From NCBI RefSeq assembly GCF_947179165.1, contig NC_077244.1, forward strand, positions 18,295,949 to 18,359,948: DNA of 64,000 bases, written 5' to 3'. The first letter of the stretch is position 1, and each line of letters begins with the position of its first letter. The notes under the pieces were generated by a model. It ran no database searches, was not told where the DNA came from, and saw nothing but the letters and a program-made list of their open reading frames with translations. This stretch comes from Solanum dulcamara (lineage: Eukaryota > Streptophyta > Magnoliopsida > Solanales > Solanaceae). Below are positions 1-11,865 of this stretch, in pieces. Both the position numbers and the translations under genes were made by a program.

Positions 1-2022
1 CGTGTTTAGGGATGTCCTCCTTCTATTCCATTTTCTTGACAGCGAGTGAGCCTTAGACTAACATAGACTCTTAAATCCTTTTCCTAGGTCTGCGGCTTTT
101 CTTAAGTATTGGATTAGTGAGATTTTTCTTCTTAGGATCTTTATCGATGTCCTTAGGCTACGTTTATCCTTAGATGCTTTAGCTTCTGTTCTAGTGCCAT
201 TATAGCAAGTGTAGCTTCTAATCTAGCTTGTGATGGTTGTTGTACCTTAGTGTAAGTGTCGAAGACCTCCGTGGCTTATCATAGTTGTAGGTTTGGCTTA
301 GATGTGCTCGTCGGGAGCTGATCTGGCATAGTTTTGCATAAGGAGTTGATCCTAGAGATACTTTCTCCCATATCTAATTTTGAGCCAATTTCTAATTATT
401 TCGGTTTCATTCTATTATATGTTGTTGGGTCCTAGGCCGTATTCAAGGAGCAATTGGATCTCAGATTGGTACTATTGCCTTGTTAGTTTGGTAGGAGCTG
501 ATATATGACTTACATTGTGTATATGTCTTGTTTGGATGCTTGTGATTTCATGCTTGCATTGATTGAGCATTTTCACATTTTTTGTGGTATGATCCTAGAT
601 TCTTTATGTGTTTTTCACTACTATTTCTTAGAAGAATTTCTCATATTTCTACTACTTTTAAAGCCGATTCTAATGTGAGTCGTACCATTTAGATCACCTA
701 GACACTAGTTTTGAGACCTATGAGGCATCGAGGATGTGCTATTTTTTATATGAACAGATTTAGAGGCATTGAGGATGCACTTAATTTTTATTGACTATTT
801 GGTGTGCGTTGCCCTTTTCTACATTGATTTGGATGCTCACTCTTTGGTACCACTATAGAGATGTTATTTTTCTATGTAAGACCTGGTTGGGCCTAGGTAA
901 TGTGTACAAAGTTCCCGCATCCCCTTTGGCTAGTACATCACAGAACTGGATGATAGAGCTACATGGGTCCTACCTAATAGGCAAAGGGTCAGGGTGGAAC
1001 TATATACTTGTTATTGATGATCTCTGAGAGCCACTGATGATGTCACAAGTTTTTATATAAACTTGCATTTATTAGCATCGCCTATCACCAGTATATTTGT
1101 AGATAATTTGTCCCCTAATTTTATGGGATTCGGGGATATGTTTTTCTTTGTTTGTACCTTATAGTGGTATGGGTGTCTAATTGGTTATTATTTAATTATA
1201 CTTGTACTTATCTCTTGTTAAATTTATAGTTGGTCTGAAAGGTGTCTTAGTCTAGAGTTATGGTTGATATTTTTCTGCTCAGGTCAGTTGGTTTAGTCTT
1301 TTGGTGGTTATGTGATTAGCTATGGAAATTAGTGTTTTAGTCTTAATTAGTTGATTCCATGGTACCTTCTCATTGTGAATAGATTTTTGGCTAGTGCTTT
1401 CAAGTCTGTTTCTTGACTCTACTCTTTCATCCATGTATCATATTTCCTTTCCTTATTTCCTATACTACCCTATATTAGTTCTTGATTAGTCCTTTTTTTT
1501 GCATTTACATGGTTATATGTATTTTATATTTGCTTTATCTATAAAGATCAATCGGCTTATGCCCAATGAATACCATTTGTTTGGTACTCATACTATACTT
1601 ATTCCCCCTATAGATCATAGTATGGCTTATCACCATTGATTTAGACTGGTGCAAAGCAGCTATTGATTCAGAGATCGGGTAAGCTCATAGCGTCCTGAGT
1701 TTCTGAGTTCCATCTATTTTGCACTAGGACTAGTGTTTACTTGCTTTCAAAGACTATCTACACTTATATTGTATTTGAAAAGCCTTGTTCTCCTATTTTA
1801 ATTTATATGCTTGAATAATGACTAATGCCAGGTATTGGGGTGGTTTATTTTTTATTTTAGTTGTTCTCATTTTTCTCATTGCTATTTGCCTTCCACTTTA
1901 TTCACTTATCATATGCTTGATAGCCCATTGCCTCTAGTTCTGGGCTAAGGGTTAAGGGTTAGGCTTACCTACTGATGGGTATTAGTATATTCCATCATTA
2001 CCTGAGAAATTGGATGCTGAAA
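1..2022 (+). repeat. 5' LTR (partial; about 560 bp missing on the left)
   Basis: Collinear with 5991-8053 over its whole length, with scattered substitutions and small indels at roughly 10% in the stretch I compared. The right edge is placed after TGCTGAAA, the counterpart of the TGACA LTR end of related elements, because a primer-site-like sequence follows at once. Short open frames here (for example 791-1027) are not conserved with the partner LTR and are not genes. Confidence 0.8.
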
Positions 2023-2045
2023 AGTTTGTAACAGAGCTCTAGGTT
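2023..2045 (+). other. Decayed primer binding site (tRNA-Met type)
   Basis: The sequence just inside the LTR, AGTTTGTAACAGAGCTCTAG, is a mutated form of the AACTTGGTATCAGAGCAC seen intact at 18156 in another element of this window. Its position next to the LTR end supports the call. The mismatches suggest it no longer primes. Confidence 0.6.
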
Positions 2046-2079
2046 GACTAGCATCATTGCTATGACGATGATGCCTACT

Positions 2080-3235
2080 AGAGTCTTGCAGATTGGTGTG
2101 GACACATCCATATCCTATCTTTGGGAGGCTATAAGGAATTTTTAGGAAATTCTGTAATTGACTCCTTATTGTGTGTCCTTGCTTTAAACAATATCTTAAA
2201 ATTGATCCTTCCATTGTTCCTTAGATAGACAACACGAGTTTCCTAATAAACCTAGTCCAAGAGTTAGCAGGTTCTACCAGAGTTTTCCAGATGGGTTGGT
2301 GGTATACCATCAGGGTTTGTAATTAGTATTGGAGCATATTAAGGGATTTATTCAGTGGGCAGGTCATAACCTTACATCATTCCATACGAATCAGGATATG
2401 AGTTGGGAGTTTATTAGGGGATTGTTGTTGTTATTCTGTTTGGCATTAGAGCACTTGGTAGAGGCTGGGTCTACCTTTTCTCAGGTTGTTAGTAATGTGA
2501 GAGTTATGGAGCAAGCATTTTTGTAGGCCTTTCTATCAGTATAGTGGTGGCAGCATCCCACTTCAGGGCGAGTATCTGTTCAGCAAGGGTCATCATCCTT
2601 CTCAACCCATCATGCCTATTATGGTAGCACCTTAGGTTCCAAGAGATTTTGAGGTAGGTCATAGGGACTCAATGCAGGCAGTTAAGGGTAGGGACAGCTA
2701 TGGCAGGACCCATCAGAGGTTCCAATAGGATAGATATCAGTAGGGTCAGCCAAGGCAGCCTATTTAGGACATTTTACCAGTTTTAGATGGCAGCCAAACC
2801 CGTTAGGGTAGTTCTAGTGTAAGCTAAAGCTTGAGTGATTAGATTCTCTCCCTTTTTGTCACTGTCGGGTTATTATGGGTCGTTCTTCTTAGGGATTTTA
2901 TAACTGTGGGGAGTTTGATCACTAGCCTAGGGATTGCCCTAGGCAAGGGTTGATCCTCCATACACTTATGGCTTCTTTCACCCTTTAGACTAGAGTTGTT
3001 GTACCTTGTCGTATCTGTGAAGAGCTTGCTCATCGATCTAGAGAGTATCCCCAGTATAGGACCAGTGCGCAATCTGCTCAGCCTGGTCAATCTCATGGGT
3101 TTATATCGCCTCTAGCTAGAGGTAGTGCTCAGAGTGTTTCTGGTGGTACTTGAGGTGTTCAGGCTGATGTCAATCATGATCTATTCTATGCTTCTGCAGG
3201 TTGGCCAGAGGCCGAGGATCTAGGTATTAGTTAAA
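2080..3235 (+). pseudogene. Gag polyprotein remnant (capsid plus CCHC knuckle)
   Basis: Gag packages the element RNA into virus-like particles. The C-terminal capsid part is readable at 2329-2526, including HLVEAGSTFSQVV and an MEQAF segment. Past a stop, a Q/S-rich linker leads to a knuckle at about 2898-2945 reading YNCGEFDH-stop-PRDCP, which is the CCHC pattern with its first Cys changed to Tyr and a stop before PRDC. A second cysteine-containing segment and YASAGWPEAED at about 3190-3225, usual for the gag end of plant Gypsy elements, follow. Several in-frame stops rule out function. The N-terminal capsid half is barely recognisable. Confidence 0.7.
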
Positions 3236-5430
3236 TTGTGCATTTTTTGTTGTTTTACCTTTCATTGCCTATATTGTGTGTTTTGGGGGTTTTCATACCC
3301 ATACATTCCTATTTGATTTGCTATTTTTCCTATGACTGTGTTAGTATCTTTAAATGAACTTATGTGTATATATTTTAGTTTTATAGCTGATTTCTTTTAG
3401 TAGTGGATTGACTTGGTCGAGTTCCTATTTTAAATAGTGGTGGTTGAGTAGCTTTCCATATCTTGCCTTAGTTGGTTGATAGGAGGTTATGAATGAGCTA
3501 GTTATTGTTACCTTTTATCTCTTTTGGCTATTGTTGTTGTTGTAGTGTTGACCGTTGTTAGATAGGTTGTTAGATAAGCTTTGTTAGTTCTAAGAGTGAT
3601 GATACTATAGTAACTACTTGGATTTGAGGTGCGTTAGTGGCATGTTGTCCCATCGGATAGCCGTTGAATTTCTCCTCTTATCATTGTGCATACCTATCCT
3701 AGTTTCGATTAGCATTCTCTTTTTCCATTCTGGTTTTGTTTGCTTAGAACACTATATTTATTACCTGACATTGTTTGGGTTCAGTCTCATGGATGTGAAG
3801 TTGAGGTTTGCTCTTCTACATACCTGATGGATTTCTTTGTAGCATTCTTGGTGTTTAGGATTTTAATGAGACCTCGGTGCTTTATGGATGCTGGAGCTAT
3901 GAGTAATGTAGTATAGCTTTGTGTGGTGAGGAACTCCTCTATGTCTATCTCTTTCCCTTGCCTTAGTCTTATTCTTGGATTCAAAGTGGTGGTCTGTTCA
4001 ATCTTTTAGAAGCTGTGTCTTTTGAGGGTTTTGGCGCTTGGTTGTGGCTAGGTGAGAATTTTGAAAGTGTAATCTCTCTTTATGCCCCGTTACTGCTTTT
4101 ATTAGTTCTGTATGGTTGTATTGGTATCTCTCGAGGTTTGTTCTGTCTGTTAGAGTTGGAGCAGTGGTGTTCGTGATTGACTTCAGATGTAGCCTAAGCT
4201 GAAAGTTGAAAGTCATTTAGAAGGTTCAACTATAGGAAAAGGTAAAACTAATCCATGAAGTCTGTGATTTTGAACTTTTTAAGATGTGAGGCTCTCTTTT
4301 GGTGTATTTGATAGATTATGGTACTTGTGAGTCAGAGTTACAGCTCTTGGACCATTATCAATCAGTTGTCAATGGTTGTGTGCCGCTTATTGACTTAGTT
4401 TCCCGTGACTAGGATAGTTGTCTTAGATTTGAGGTGGAAGAGTGGTTTGTGGGTACATAGTGCCAGCTTTGGCATAACTAAGTCACAGGAGATGGGATCT
4501 GTGCGATCTTTTCATTTGCGGTATAATCATCTTTTAAGTTCAATCAAACAAGGTAACGAGTCTAAGAGAAGGATCAATCTTGAAATGAATGGATGGGCGT
4601 AGCCTTAATAGTGAACACAGACCCCCTGCTTATAAATATGAAATTAATGACTTAAATAAAAGGAAGATGTCGAGAGAACGTCTTAGCCCTTAAAATGCAT
4701 CGTGAAGATAGATCGAAGACAAAGATTTTCTAACATAGTGCGGGCAATGGATAGAAAAGATAGATAAAGGAATAACCCAGTATTTACTTTCAGAAGGTGG
4801 GGTTTGATTTGGATTATTGGTTTTTGAAGCTGAGGATAGAATTTTGGGCTCTTACCAAAGTTATCTTCCCTATTTTGGTTGTTGTCATCCCTTGAAGTTC
4901 AACTGTAGTGGGTGAATCCCCAGAGGCTTGTCTGGTGTTGTTCGGTTAGAATGTTTCATATGATGTTGAAGGTTTTTAAGATAACTAAGGATCGGTAGAA
5001 TTCCCTTGGTGGCTAAACGAAGAGGGATTTGGAAGCATAAGATTTTAGGATTTTGAGTCTAGTACGCTACTATATATACTGATAATTCCCAAGACAATAT
5101 CGGGACATTGTATCTTCCATGGTCCTATTTTGCTTATTTCAGCGGTTTTGATTTAGTTTAGTCTTCCTCAGATGAATCTGGTATTTTTGTCTAGTTCGAG
5201 TTGATTGGGCAGGAGTTGGAGCCCAAAAGGTATTTTAGGAGTTTTTGTAGTTTTAAGTGAATTTAAGGCTTGTTCTCTCATCCTGAGTTCTATGATGGCA
5301 TTGTTCAATCTAAGAGGGTGTTTGAGGGTCTATAGAAGCATGTAGGCTCGCTACCCTCATCTTTTTGTGCCCTCAGGATGATACTATCCTTCTACTTTCA
5401 CGGATAAAGTTCCTTTTTCGTAGTGGATAT
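3236..5430 (+). other. Interior of the gag-only element with no recognised coding domain
   Basis: About 2.2 kb between the gag remnant and the 3' LTR. A short FMDAGAMSNVV reading near 3890 could be a worn protease active site (D-x-G-A), but nothing downstream supports it. I see no RT catalytic box, RNase H or integrase motif in any frame. Short open frames (4405-4602 +, 3998-4216 -) have no recognisable content. Confidence 0.5.
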
Positions 5431-8053
5431 TGTAATAACCCTCCATGTAATTTTCTCTATTTTCTGATTTTTGTTTAGCATTTAGAGGTTTCTTGTAGTG
5501 ACCCCAAGTCATTTATGACTTTCTGGCACTGACAATTTTATCACCTGGCCATTCATTTGGGTTTCATGACCGTTTCCCTATTTTGGAGCTCTTAAAGTTT
5601 CAATGGTTGACTTCATTCAAAAATCTAAGAAAATGACCACAAAATGGAATTCATATAATTCTATCACCTTTAAAATGGCCAAATTAGGCTAGTAGTATAG
5701 TTGACACGAGTATTGAGGTATTTTGTACGAATTTGGGGTCACAATTCTGTTTTAGACTTGATATTGGGTTTGTCTCCAAAAAGAAATTACAAATCGTTCA
5801 TATTGATATCGTGATCAATATATTTATTTTAGCATGGTGGCAATTAGAGGTTATTCAGAGGCCAAAAACATCAATTTGGCAGATTTAGAGTGTGTGATTG
5901 GCCTCGATGTAGGTTATGGTCTCCCACTTTCCTTGAGATTTATTAGATATTGTTTAGTATATATTTAATGTGATTTAGGATTATATTTGTCGAGTTTAGG
6001 GATTTTCTCCTTCTATTCCATTTTCTTGACTCCGAGTAAGCCTAAGACTAACATAGACTCTTGAAATCCTTATCCTAGGTTTGTGGCTTTTCTTGCGTGT
6101 TGGATTGGTGGAATTATCCTTCTTTGGATCGGTATTGATGGCCTTATGCTAAGTTTGAGCCTTAGATGCTTTAGCTTGTGTTCCAATACCCTTATATCTA
6201 GGTATAGCTTCTGGTAGGGCTTATGGTGGTTGGTATACCTTATTTCTAGTGCCAAAGAACTCTGTGGATCATCGTAGCCAAAGGTTTGGCTTAGCTGTGC
6301 TAGTCAAGAGATGAGATGGCATAGCATGGGGTAAGGTATTGAACTTAGAGATACTTTCTCCCCTATGTAATTTTGATCCGATTTTCTATTACTTCGCTTT
6401 TGTTTAGTATTAGGCCTATGATGCCATTATATCTATTATTTGTTGTTGGGCCCAAGGCCGCTTTTAAGGAGCGATTGGACCCTAGGTTAGTTCGTTTGCC
6501 TTGTTAATGTGGTATGAATTGATGTATTGTTCAGACTGTGTATGTAATTTGTTTGGATGCTGGTGGTGGCTTGCTTGCATTGATTCAACATTTTCACATG
6601 CTTTTTGGTATGATCCTAGATTCTTTATCGGTTTTTCACTACTATTTTTTAGAAGGCTTCTCACACGTTATTTATTTTTAAAATTGATTTTAACGGCAGT
6701 CATACCACCTAGATCACTTTGACACTAGTTTAGAGACCCATGAGGCATCGAGGACGTGTTCGTTTTTATACTGATGGTTCTAGGGGCATCGAGAATGAAC
6801 TTAGTTTTTATTGACTATTCATAGTGGCGTTACCCTTTTCTACATAGGTTTGGTTGTTCACTCTTCGGTACCACTATAGAGATGCTATATATCTATATAA
6901 GACCTAGTTCAGGTCTAACAAGTGTGTACAGACTTCCCGTGTCCCCTATGGGCTCCTCTGGCCAGTACACCACTAAACTAGATGAGGAAACTTCATAGAT
7001 CCCACTTGGCAGGCCAAGGATCAGGGTGGGTGTATACACTTGTTATTGATAATCTCTGAGAGCCACCGATGATGTCACTGGTTTTACTATAAGCTTTCAT
7101 TCTTTAGCATTGAATATCACCAGTATATTTATTTGCTATTTGGTCCTCCGATTTTATGGGGGCGGGGGTATGTTTGTCGTTGTTTGTAACTTCCAAGTGT
7201 ATAGGTTTTTGATTGGTTATTATTTGATTAGACTTGTACTTATCTCTTGTTGTATTTATAGTTAGTCTTAAGGGTGTCTTAGACTGGAGTTGTGGTTGAT
7301 ATTTTCTACTATGTTCAGTTGGTTTAGTCCTTAGGTGGTTATGTGATTAGCAGTGATAGTTAGTGTTCCATTCTTGATTAGTTTATTCCTATGGTACCTT
7401 CTCATTGTAAATTGATTGTTGGTTAGCATTTTTAGGTGTGTTTCTTGACTTTACTCTTTCATTCATGTGTCCTATTTCCTTACCTTATTTCATGTACTAT
7501 CCTGTATTAGTTCTTGATTAGTCATTTGTGGTGCATTTACCTGGTTATATTTGATTTATACTTGATTTATCTATGGAGCTTAGTTAGCCTATGCCTACTA
7601 AGTACTATTCATTTGTTACTCATACAAAACTTTTTCCCCTACAGATCATAGTACGGGTTATCATCATTTATTTGGACTGGTGTGGAGCAACATATGATTC
7701 GGATATTAAGCGAGCTTCTAGTGTTAGGAGTTGCCGATTTTTATCTATTTTGGGCTAGGACTAGTCTTTACTTGCTTTCGAAGACTATTTGTACTTATAT
7801 TGTATTTTATAAGCCTTGCTCTCCTATTTGATTTAGATGCTCAAATAGTACCTAATGACAGGTCTTGGATGGTTCCTTATGTTTTATTTCGGTTGTTCTC
7901 ATTCTTCTCATTGCTATTTGCCTTTTGTTTTATTTACTTATCTTCCATTGATAGATTGTTGCCTCTGGTTCCTAGTTAAGGATTAAGGGTTAGGCTTACC
8001 TGCTGGTGGGTGTTAGAAGATGTCATCATGATCAGAAAAATCGGGTTGTGAAA
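5431..8053 (+). repeat. 3' LTR of the gag-only Gypsy element (about 2.6 kb)
   Basis: Begins TGTAATAACC and ends TCGGGTTGTGAAA, a mutated form of the TCGTGACA end used by related LTRs (compare 49515-49527). From 5991 on it matches the left LTR base for base with scattered changes. The first 560 bp correspond to the part of the left LTR outside the window. The next base begins an unrelated Athila-type gag reading, so 8053 is the likely insertion edge. Confidence 0.8.
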
Positions 8054-8055
8054 GA

Positions 8056-9180
8056 CTACTACTTGGGAGAAGTTGAAGAGAGTTTTCCTTTAAAGATTTT
8101 TCCCACCATCATGAATGTTGAAATTGAGGAACAAGAGTAATAACTTTGAGTAGTTGTTGGGGAAAGCTATACATGAAGTATGGTTAAGGTTCAAGACGAA
8201 GGTGACCGGATGCTTAAACCATGGATTGTCTAACCAAGTACTACTACAAATTTTCTACCCCTCATTTGATGAGGTGAATCAAGCGGTAGTTAATAACTTG
8301 GCAGGAGATTCATTCATGAATCTTACATATATTCAAGTGTCTTCTTCATTGAACAAATGGTTGAGATTAATATGGCATGGCAGAACTGAGATAAAGTGAA
8401 ATCAAATGGTGGATCAACATCTACATCAACAGTAACCAATGAAATAAGGAGAAAAGACGATGAGCGAGATGAACAAATGCCAAATATGATGGCAATTATT
8501 GATCTCTTAGAAAAGTATATGATGTGTACCATAATAAAGAGTGTAAATACCATTGAAGTGAACCATTGAACTTTAAGAGAAGAAGAAGTAGCGTATGCAA
8601 ATTTAACGAGGATGTGAGGTACAAGGCAAACTAAGGAGTAGGTTCTTGCTTGAGGTACCAAGCGACCAACAAATTTCCTTAGCATCTTAGAGAAGAGAAT
8701 CAAGGTTTGAGAGAGAAGGTTGGTTAATAGAAAATCCATAACAGACAACATTGTGAGCAACATAGAGCACGAAATGATGATAGTTACAACCACCGAAGTT
8801 GAAACCCATATGTAACTCCCTAAATATCTTATGCTCCTCATGGACAAGAAAGTGTGAGTGACCCAACTGTTTCTAAAATTGAAGAGATTCTTAATCTCAT
8901 CCTTAAGACCCTAGTGCGTACGAACAATAGAGTCAATGATGTCAAAAGTGCTCTTTTGAATTTGACTAAAACCATTGGATCCCACTATGACTCAATCAAG
9001 AATTTAGAAATGCAAATGAATCATTTGTCAGTTCAAATAAATTAAAGAGACAAGGAAACACTTCCAAGTGAAACTCTCCCAAATCAGAAGTATGATGGCC
9101 ATTATATGGCAGTAGTCACAAGAAGTAGTAAGGTTCTTGAAGATGCCAAGGTTTCTCCATGAAAGATAGTTGATTAAAAT
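8056..9180 (+). pseudogene. Athila/Tat-type Gag remnant (retrotrans_gag family)
   Basis: The best stretch (8154-8399) reads LGKAIHEVWLRFKT and then NHGLSNQVLLQIFYPSFDEV, the signature helix of the plant Athila/Tat gag core: a W-x-RFK block followed by a CPxHG-like turn and L-QxFY. The preceding YYSWEKLKRVF and FFPPS blocks are in frame apart from two stops. A C-terminal part at 8854-9045 has the coiled-coil-like NLEMQMNHLSVQIN, and MAVVTRSSKVL at about 9105-9140 matches the AITTRSGK block that closes this gag. Stops separate the blocks, so it is dead. Confidence 0.75.
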
Positions 9181-9384
9181 CAATATCATGGGGTGAATAC
9201 AAGTACACCTAACCAAAATAAGGGTGATGAAAGATTGACGAATGAGGGCTAGGGTTTTGTAAATAAAAATAGGGGATTGATCCTCTGAAAAGTGTAACTG
9301 ATATTAAGAAAGAAGAAGGGGATAAAACTACTAAGGCACATGATGCTTAGTGTCCTCCTACAAATCTTCAAAGTGTGATTAAAA

Positions 9385-9975
9385 AGAAGGAAGATGAGTA
9401 CCTCCAAATATTTGTAGGTCAGCTGAGCAAGTTATCTATAAATATACTTTTGATTGATGCTTTATTATAGGTTCCAGGATATTTGAAGTTTATGAAGAGA
9501 TTCTACAAAATATAAGAGTGGTTAATGTGGGATCAATTGAAGTGTCTTAGTCCTGTAATGCAAAAATGGCCAACACACTGTCCACAAAAAAGTGTGATCT
9601 TTCACTATGTCATGCACCATTGAGGTGTACAAATTTGATAAAGCCTTGTACAGTTTAGGGGCAAGAATTAATTTGATGCCCCTTTTTATTTTCAATAATT
9701 TAGATCTTGGGAGTCCCAAACCAACTCCAATAAGGAAGGCTATTGATGGTGGATCATTTTACTAAGAGACCGGTTGGTATCATATTTGAAATGCTCTTCA
9801 AAGTAGATAAAAAACATTGTCATTGATTTTGTGGTGTTGGGTTGTGAGGTACACCAAGAGGTGCCTATTATTCTATGCCAACCATATATTTCTACAATAA
9901 AAGAGCTTGTGGATGTGGAGCTTGGAGAGCTCCAATTTTGAGTTGGTGACGAATATGTCAAGTTCAAAGTAGGCA
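9385..9975 (+). pseudogene. Retroviral-type aspartic protease remnant of the Athila/Tat element
   Basis: Reads KLSINILLIDALL then, after stops and frame changes, KALYSLGARINLMPLFIF, TKRPVGIIFEMLFKV, DFVVLGCEVHQEVPII and IKELVDVELGELQF. These are the ordered blocks of the Athila protease domain. The catalytic motif normally reads D-L-G-A-S; here the Asp codon is replaced by Ser (AGT at 9652-9654), so the enzyme would be inactive even if the frame were open. It follows gag directly, as expected for gag-pol order. Confidence 0.7.
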
Positions 9976-11865
9976 CACCTATAAAGACTCTTGACTAGTG
10001 TAGAGTAGTGTCAATGAATGAATCAGTGGATGAGCTAGTAGAGGGTCCACAAGAAGACGAGATGTTACCCGACATAAGGTAATCATAGGTACTTTTGTCG
10101 TGCCATGATATTAAATCAAGCGCTTCTTAGGAGGTAATCCAAGTTATTTTTAGTTCTTTTTACTTCACTTTTTATTGTTCTTTTTGTGTTTTAGGAGTGT
10201 GAAAGGAATATTGAGTATGAAAGGTAAAAAATGAGCATGTTGACCATCGACATTAAACATGCACAACATCAGTCAGACATCGTACACAGCCAGTCAAATA
10301 TTTGTGCTTGATTGGCGAATCACCATTTAGAAATTGTAGAGTGCCATTTGAAGCGCTGGTTCAATTTAGTGCACTAGCATATCCAAGATAGTTTTCTACA
10401 TTTTGATCGGCATGTCATGGGTTACCTATGGTATTTCGCCAATCTCTCTCAAGAGGGTAAGTAAGAAAAGTTTTAATTTTGAATCTTGAACAACTACAAG
10501 GCCATATTTGACCACTTTCTTTTCCAAAACCCATAAACCCAAATCCATTCATCTTCATACTCATTCGTTCTCTTTAAAACTCCATTTCCTCTCTATAAAA
10601 CCTGTCAACCTCTCATCCAACCACTAAATTTCCCTATTTTCCTCCACTACACAACAACCTATTCTACTCCCACATCAAAATGCACCTACCCCAAGTCCGA
10701 AAAACCTCTTTGAAGAAATTCTTGACTTCAAGATTAATGAACATTTCCATTGAATCAATTAGTTTTCATTTTTCACCTCTATAAATCTGTTATGTTACTT
10801 TACCTTTGAAATTATAAGCATTGTATTAAGAATATGGTATGAATTTCATGTTTTATTATTTTTTTCTTCAAAACCCACTATCTAGAACTTGAAAATCTTG
10901 TGTGTGAAAAAGGGTTTCAGTGCTTGAACTTTTTAGATCTTAAGATATGTTATCTGGTTATGAAATTTACCATGTGAAATTTGCCATATTTTGCTTGAAA
11001 TCTTAGTTTAGGGGTGAAGTCTGACTAACTCATTATATTTACATAAAGCATTAAATTGCTATATGACAGAATGAGTGATATCATTCCAACAGGCAAAATC
11101 GTTCATGAACTTTTAATTTTTGAACAAAAATTTGAGGATAAATCGATTCCCATGACTTTTTTTAATCTAATTTGAGTAATTTTGATCTGTTTTGTGAGGA
11201 TGAAATTATGAGGGTTCGTAGATTGTGCCTAAATTGCTTAATTTGCTTGCTTGAGCAATTTTTCTCTCCCAATGATAGACGGATTAAATCCCTTCTTAAG
11301 GGAAATTGTGCAAATTTCTTAAAGTTGTTGTGCAAATCCCTTGGGGAACTCTAAGTACTCATTAGAGCTAATTTTTGAAGATGTTGAGCTGATTTTAACC
11401 ATTTGGAGTCATAAGGGTGACTATGAAGCACCTATGCTTCACAATAGTTTCCATGTGTTTCACAAGTGCAATGCAGATCCAACGAAGGAACCCCAAGTAC
11501 CGTAGTTTTTGACTGGTGTTTCACTTGTGAGCCACAGATCTCCATTGGCAAAACGCTAGTGAAATGCAGGTTCGACCAAAATATTACCAATTTTCAGATC
11601 AAAGGTAATACTTGAGTCGACGGGCTTTTAATTTTGCATCTACGAAATGCCGATTCAACGCCGACCTAGCAGTGGCTTTTAGTTAAATTCTCTTTTTACA
11701 AGTCTTAGGGACCAACAAGATGTGGGTTCTTCTTTATTGTCTAATATGTCTTGTTGTAGAAATTGTCTTCTCCGAGAAGTCAATAAGAATACTATGAAAG
11801 AATGAACCCACATCAATGAACAACAACTAAAGTTCTGCATCGAAGTAATGAAAGAATACTATGAG
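9976..11865 (+). other. Post-pol spacer of the Athila/Tat derivative
   Basis: Starts in the region where pol should begin and passes within 150 bp into the characteristic post-pol junction near 10108-10135. It then runs for 1.7 kb without a supported reading frame. A pyrimidine-rich, promoter-like stretch lies at 10500-10700. The open frame at 11172-11354 is short and unrecognised. Confidence 0.45.

Larger units (their letters stand above)
1..8053 (+). mobile_element. Ty3/Gypsy LTR element, gag-only derivative, left LTR truncated by window edge
   Basis: Bases 1-2022 repeat directly at 5991-8053 (the first 70 bases differ at about 7 positions), giving a left and right LTR around a 3.4-kb interior. 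The interior starts with a decayed tRNA-Met primer site and a gag remnant. I find no RT, RNase H or integrase. An interior of this size is too short for a full gag-pol (usually about 5 kb). It therefore resembles the TR-GAG or deletion-derivative class, which needs enzymes from a relative to move. The right LTR abuts Athila-type gag at 8054, so this element probably inserted into that older one. Its left flank, needed to confirm the target duplication, lies outside the window. Confidence 0.8.

Noticed and set aside
8323..8847. 174-codon minus-strand open frame
   Set aside because: Antisense to the Athila/Tat gag reading, which has clear family blocks on the plus strand. The antisense peptide has no recognisable content.
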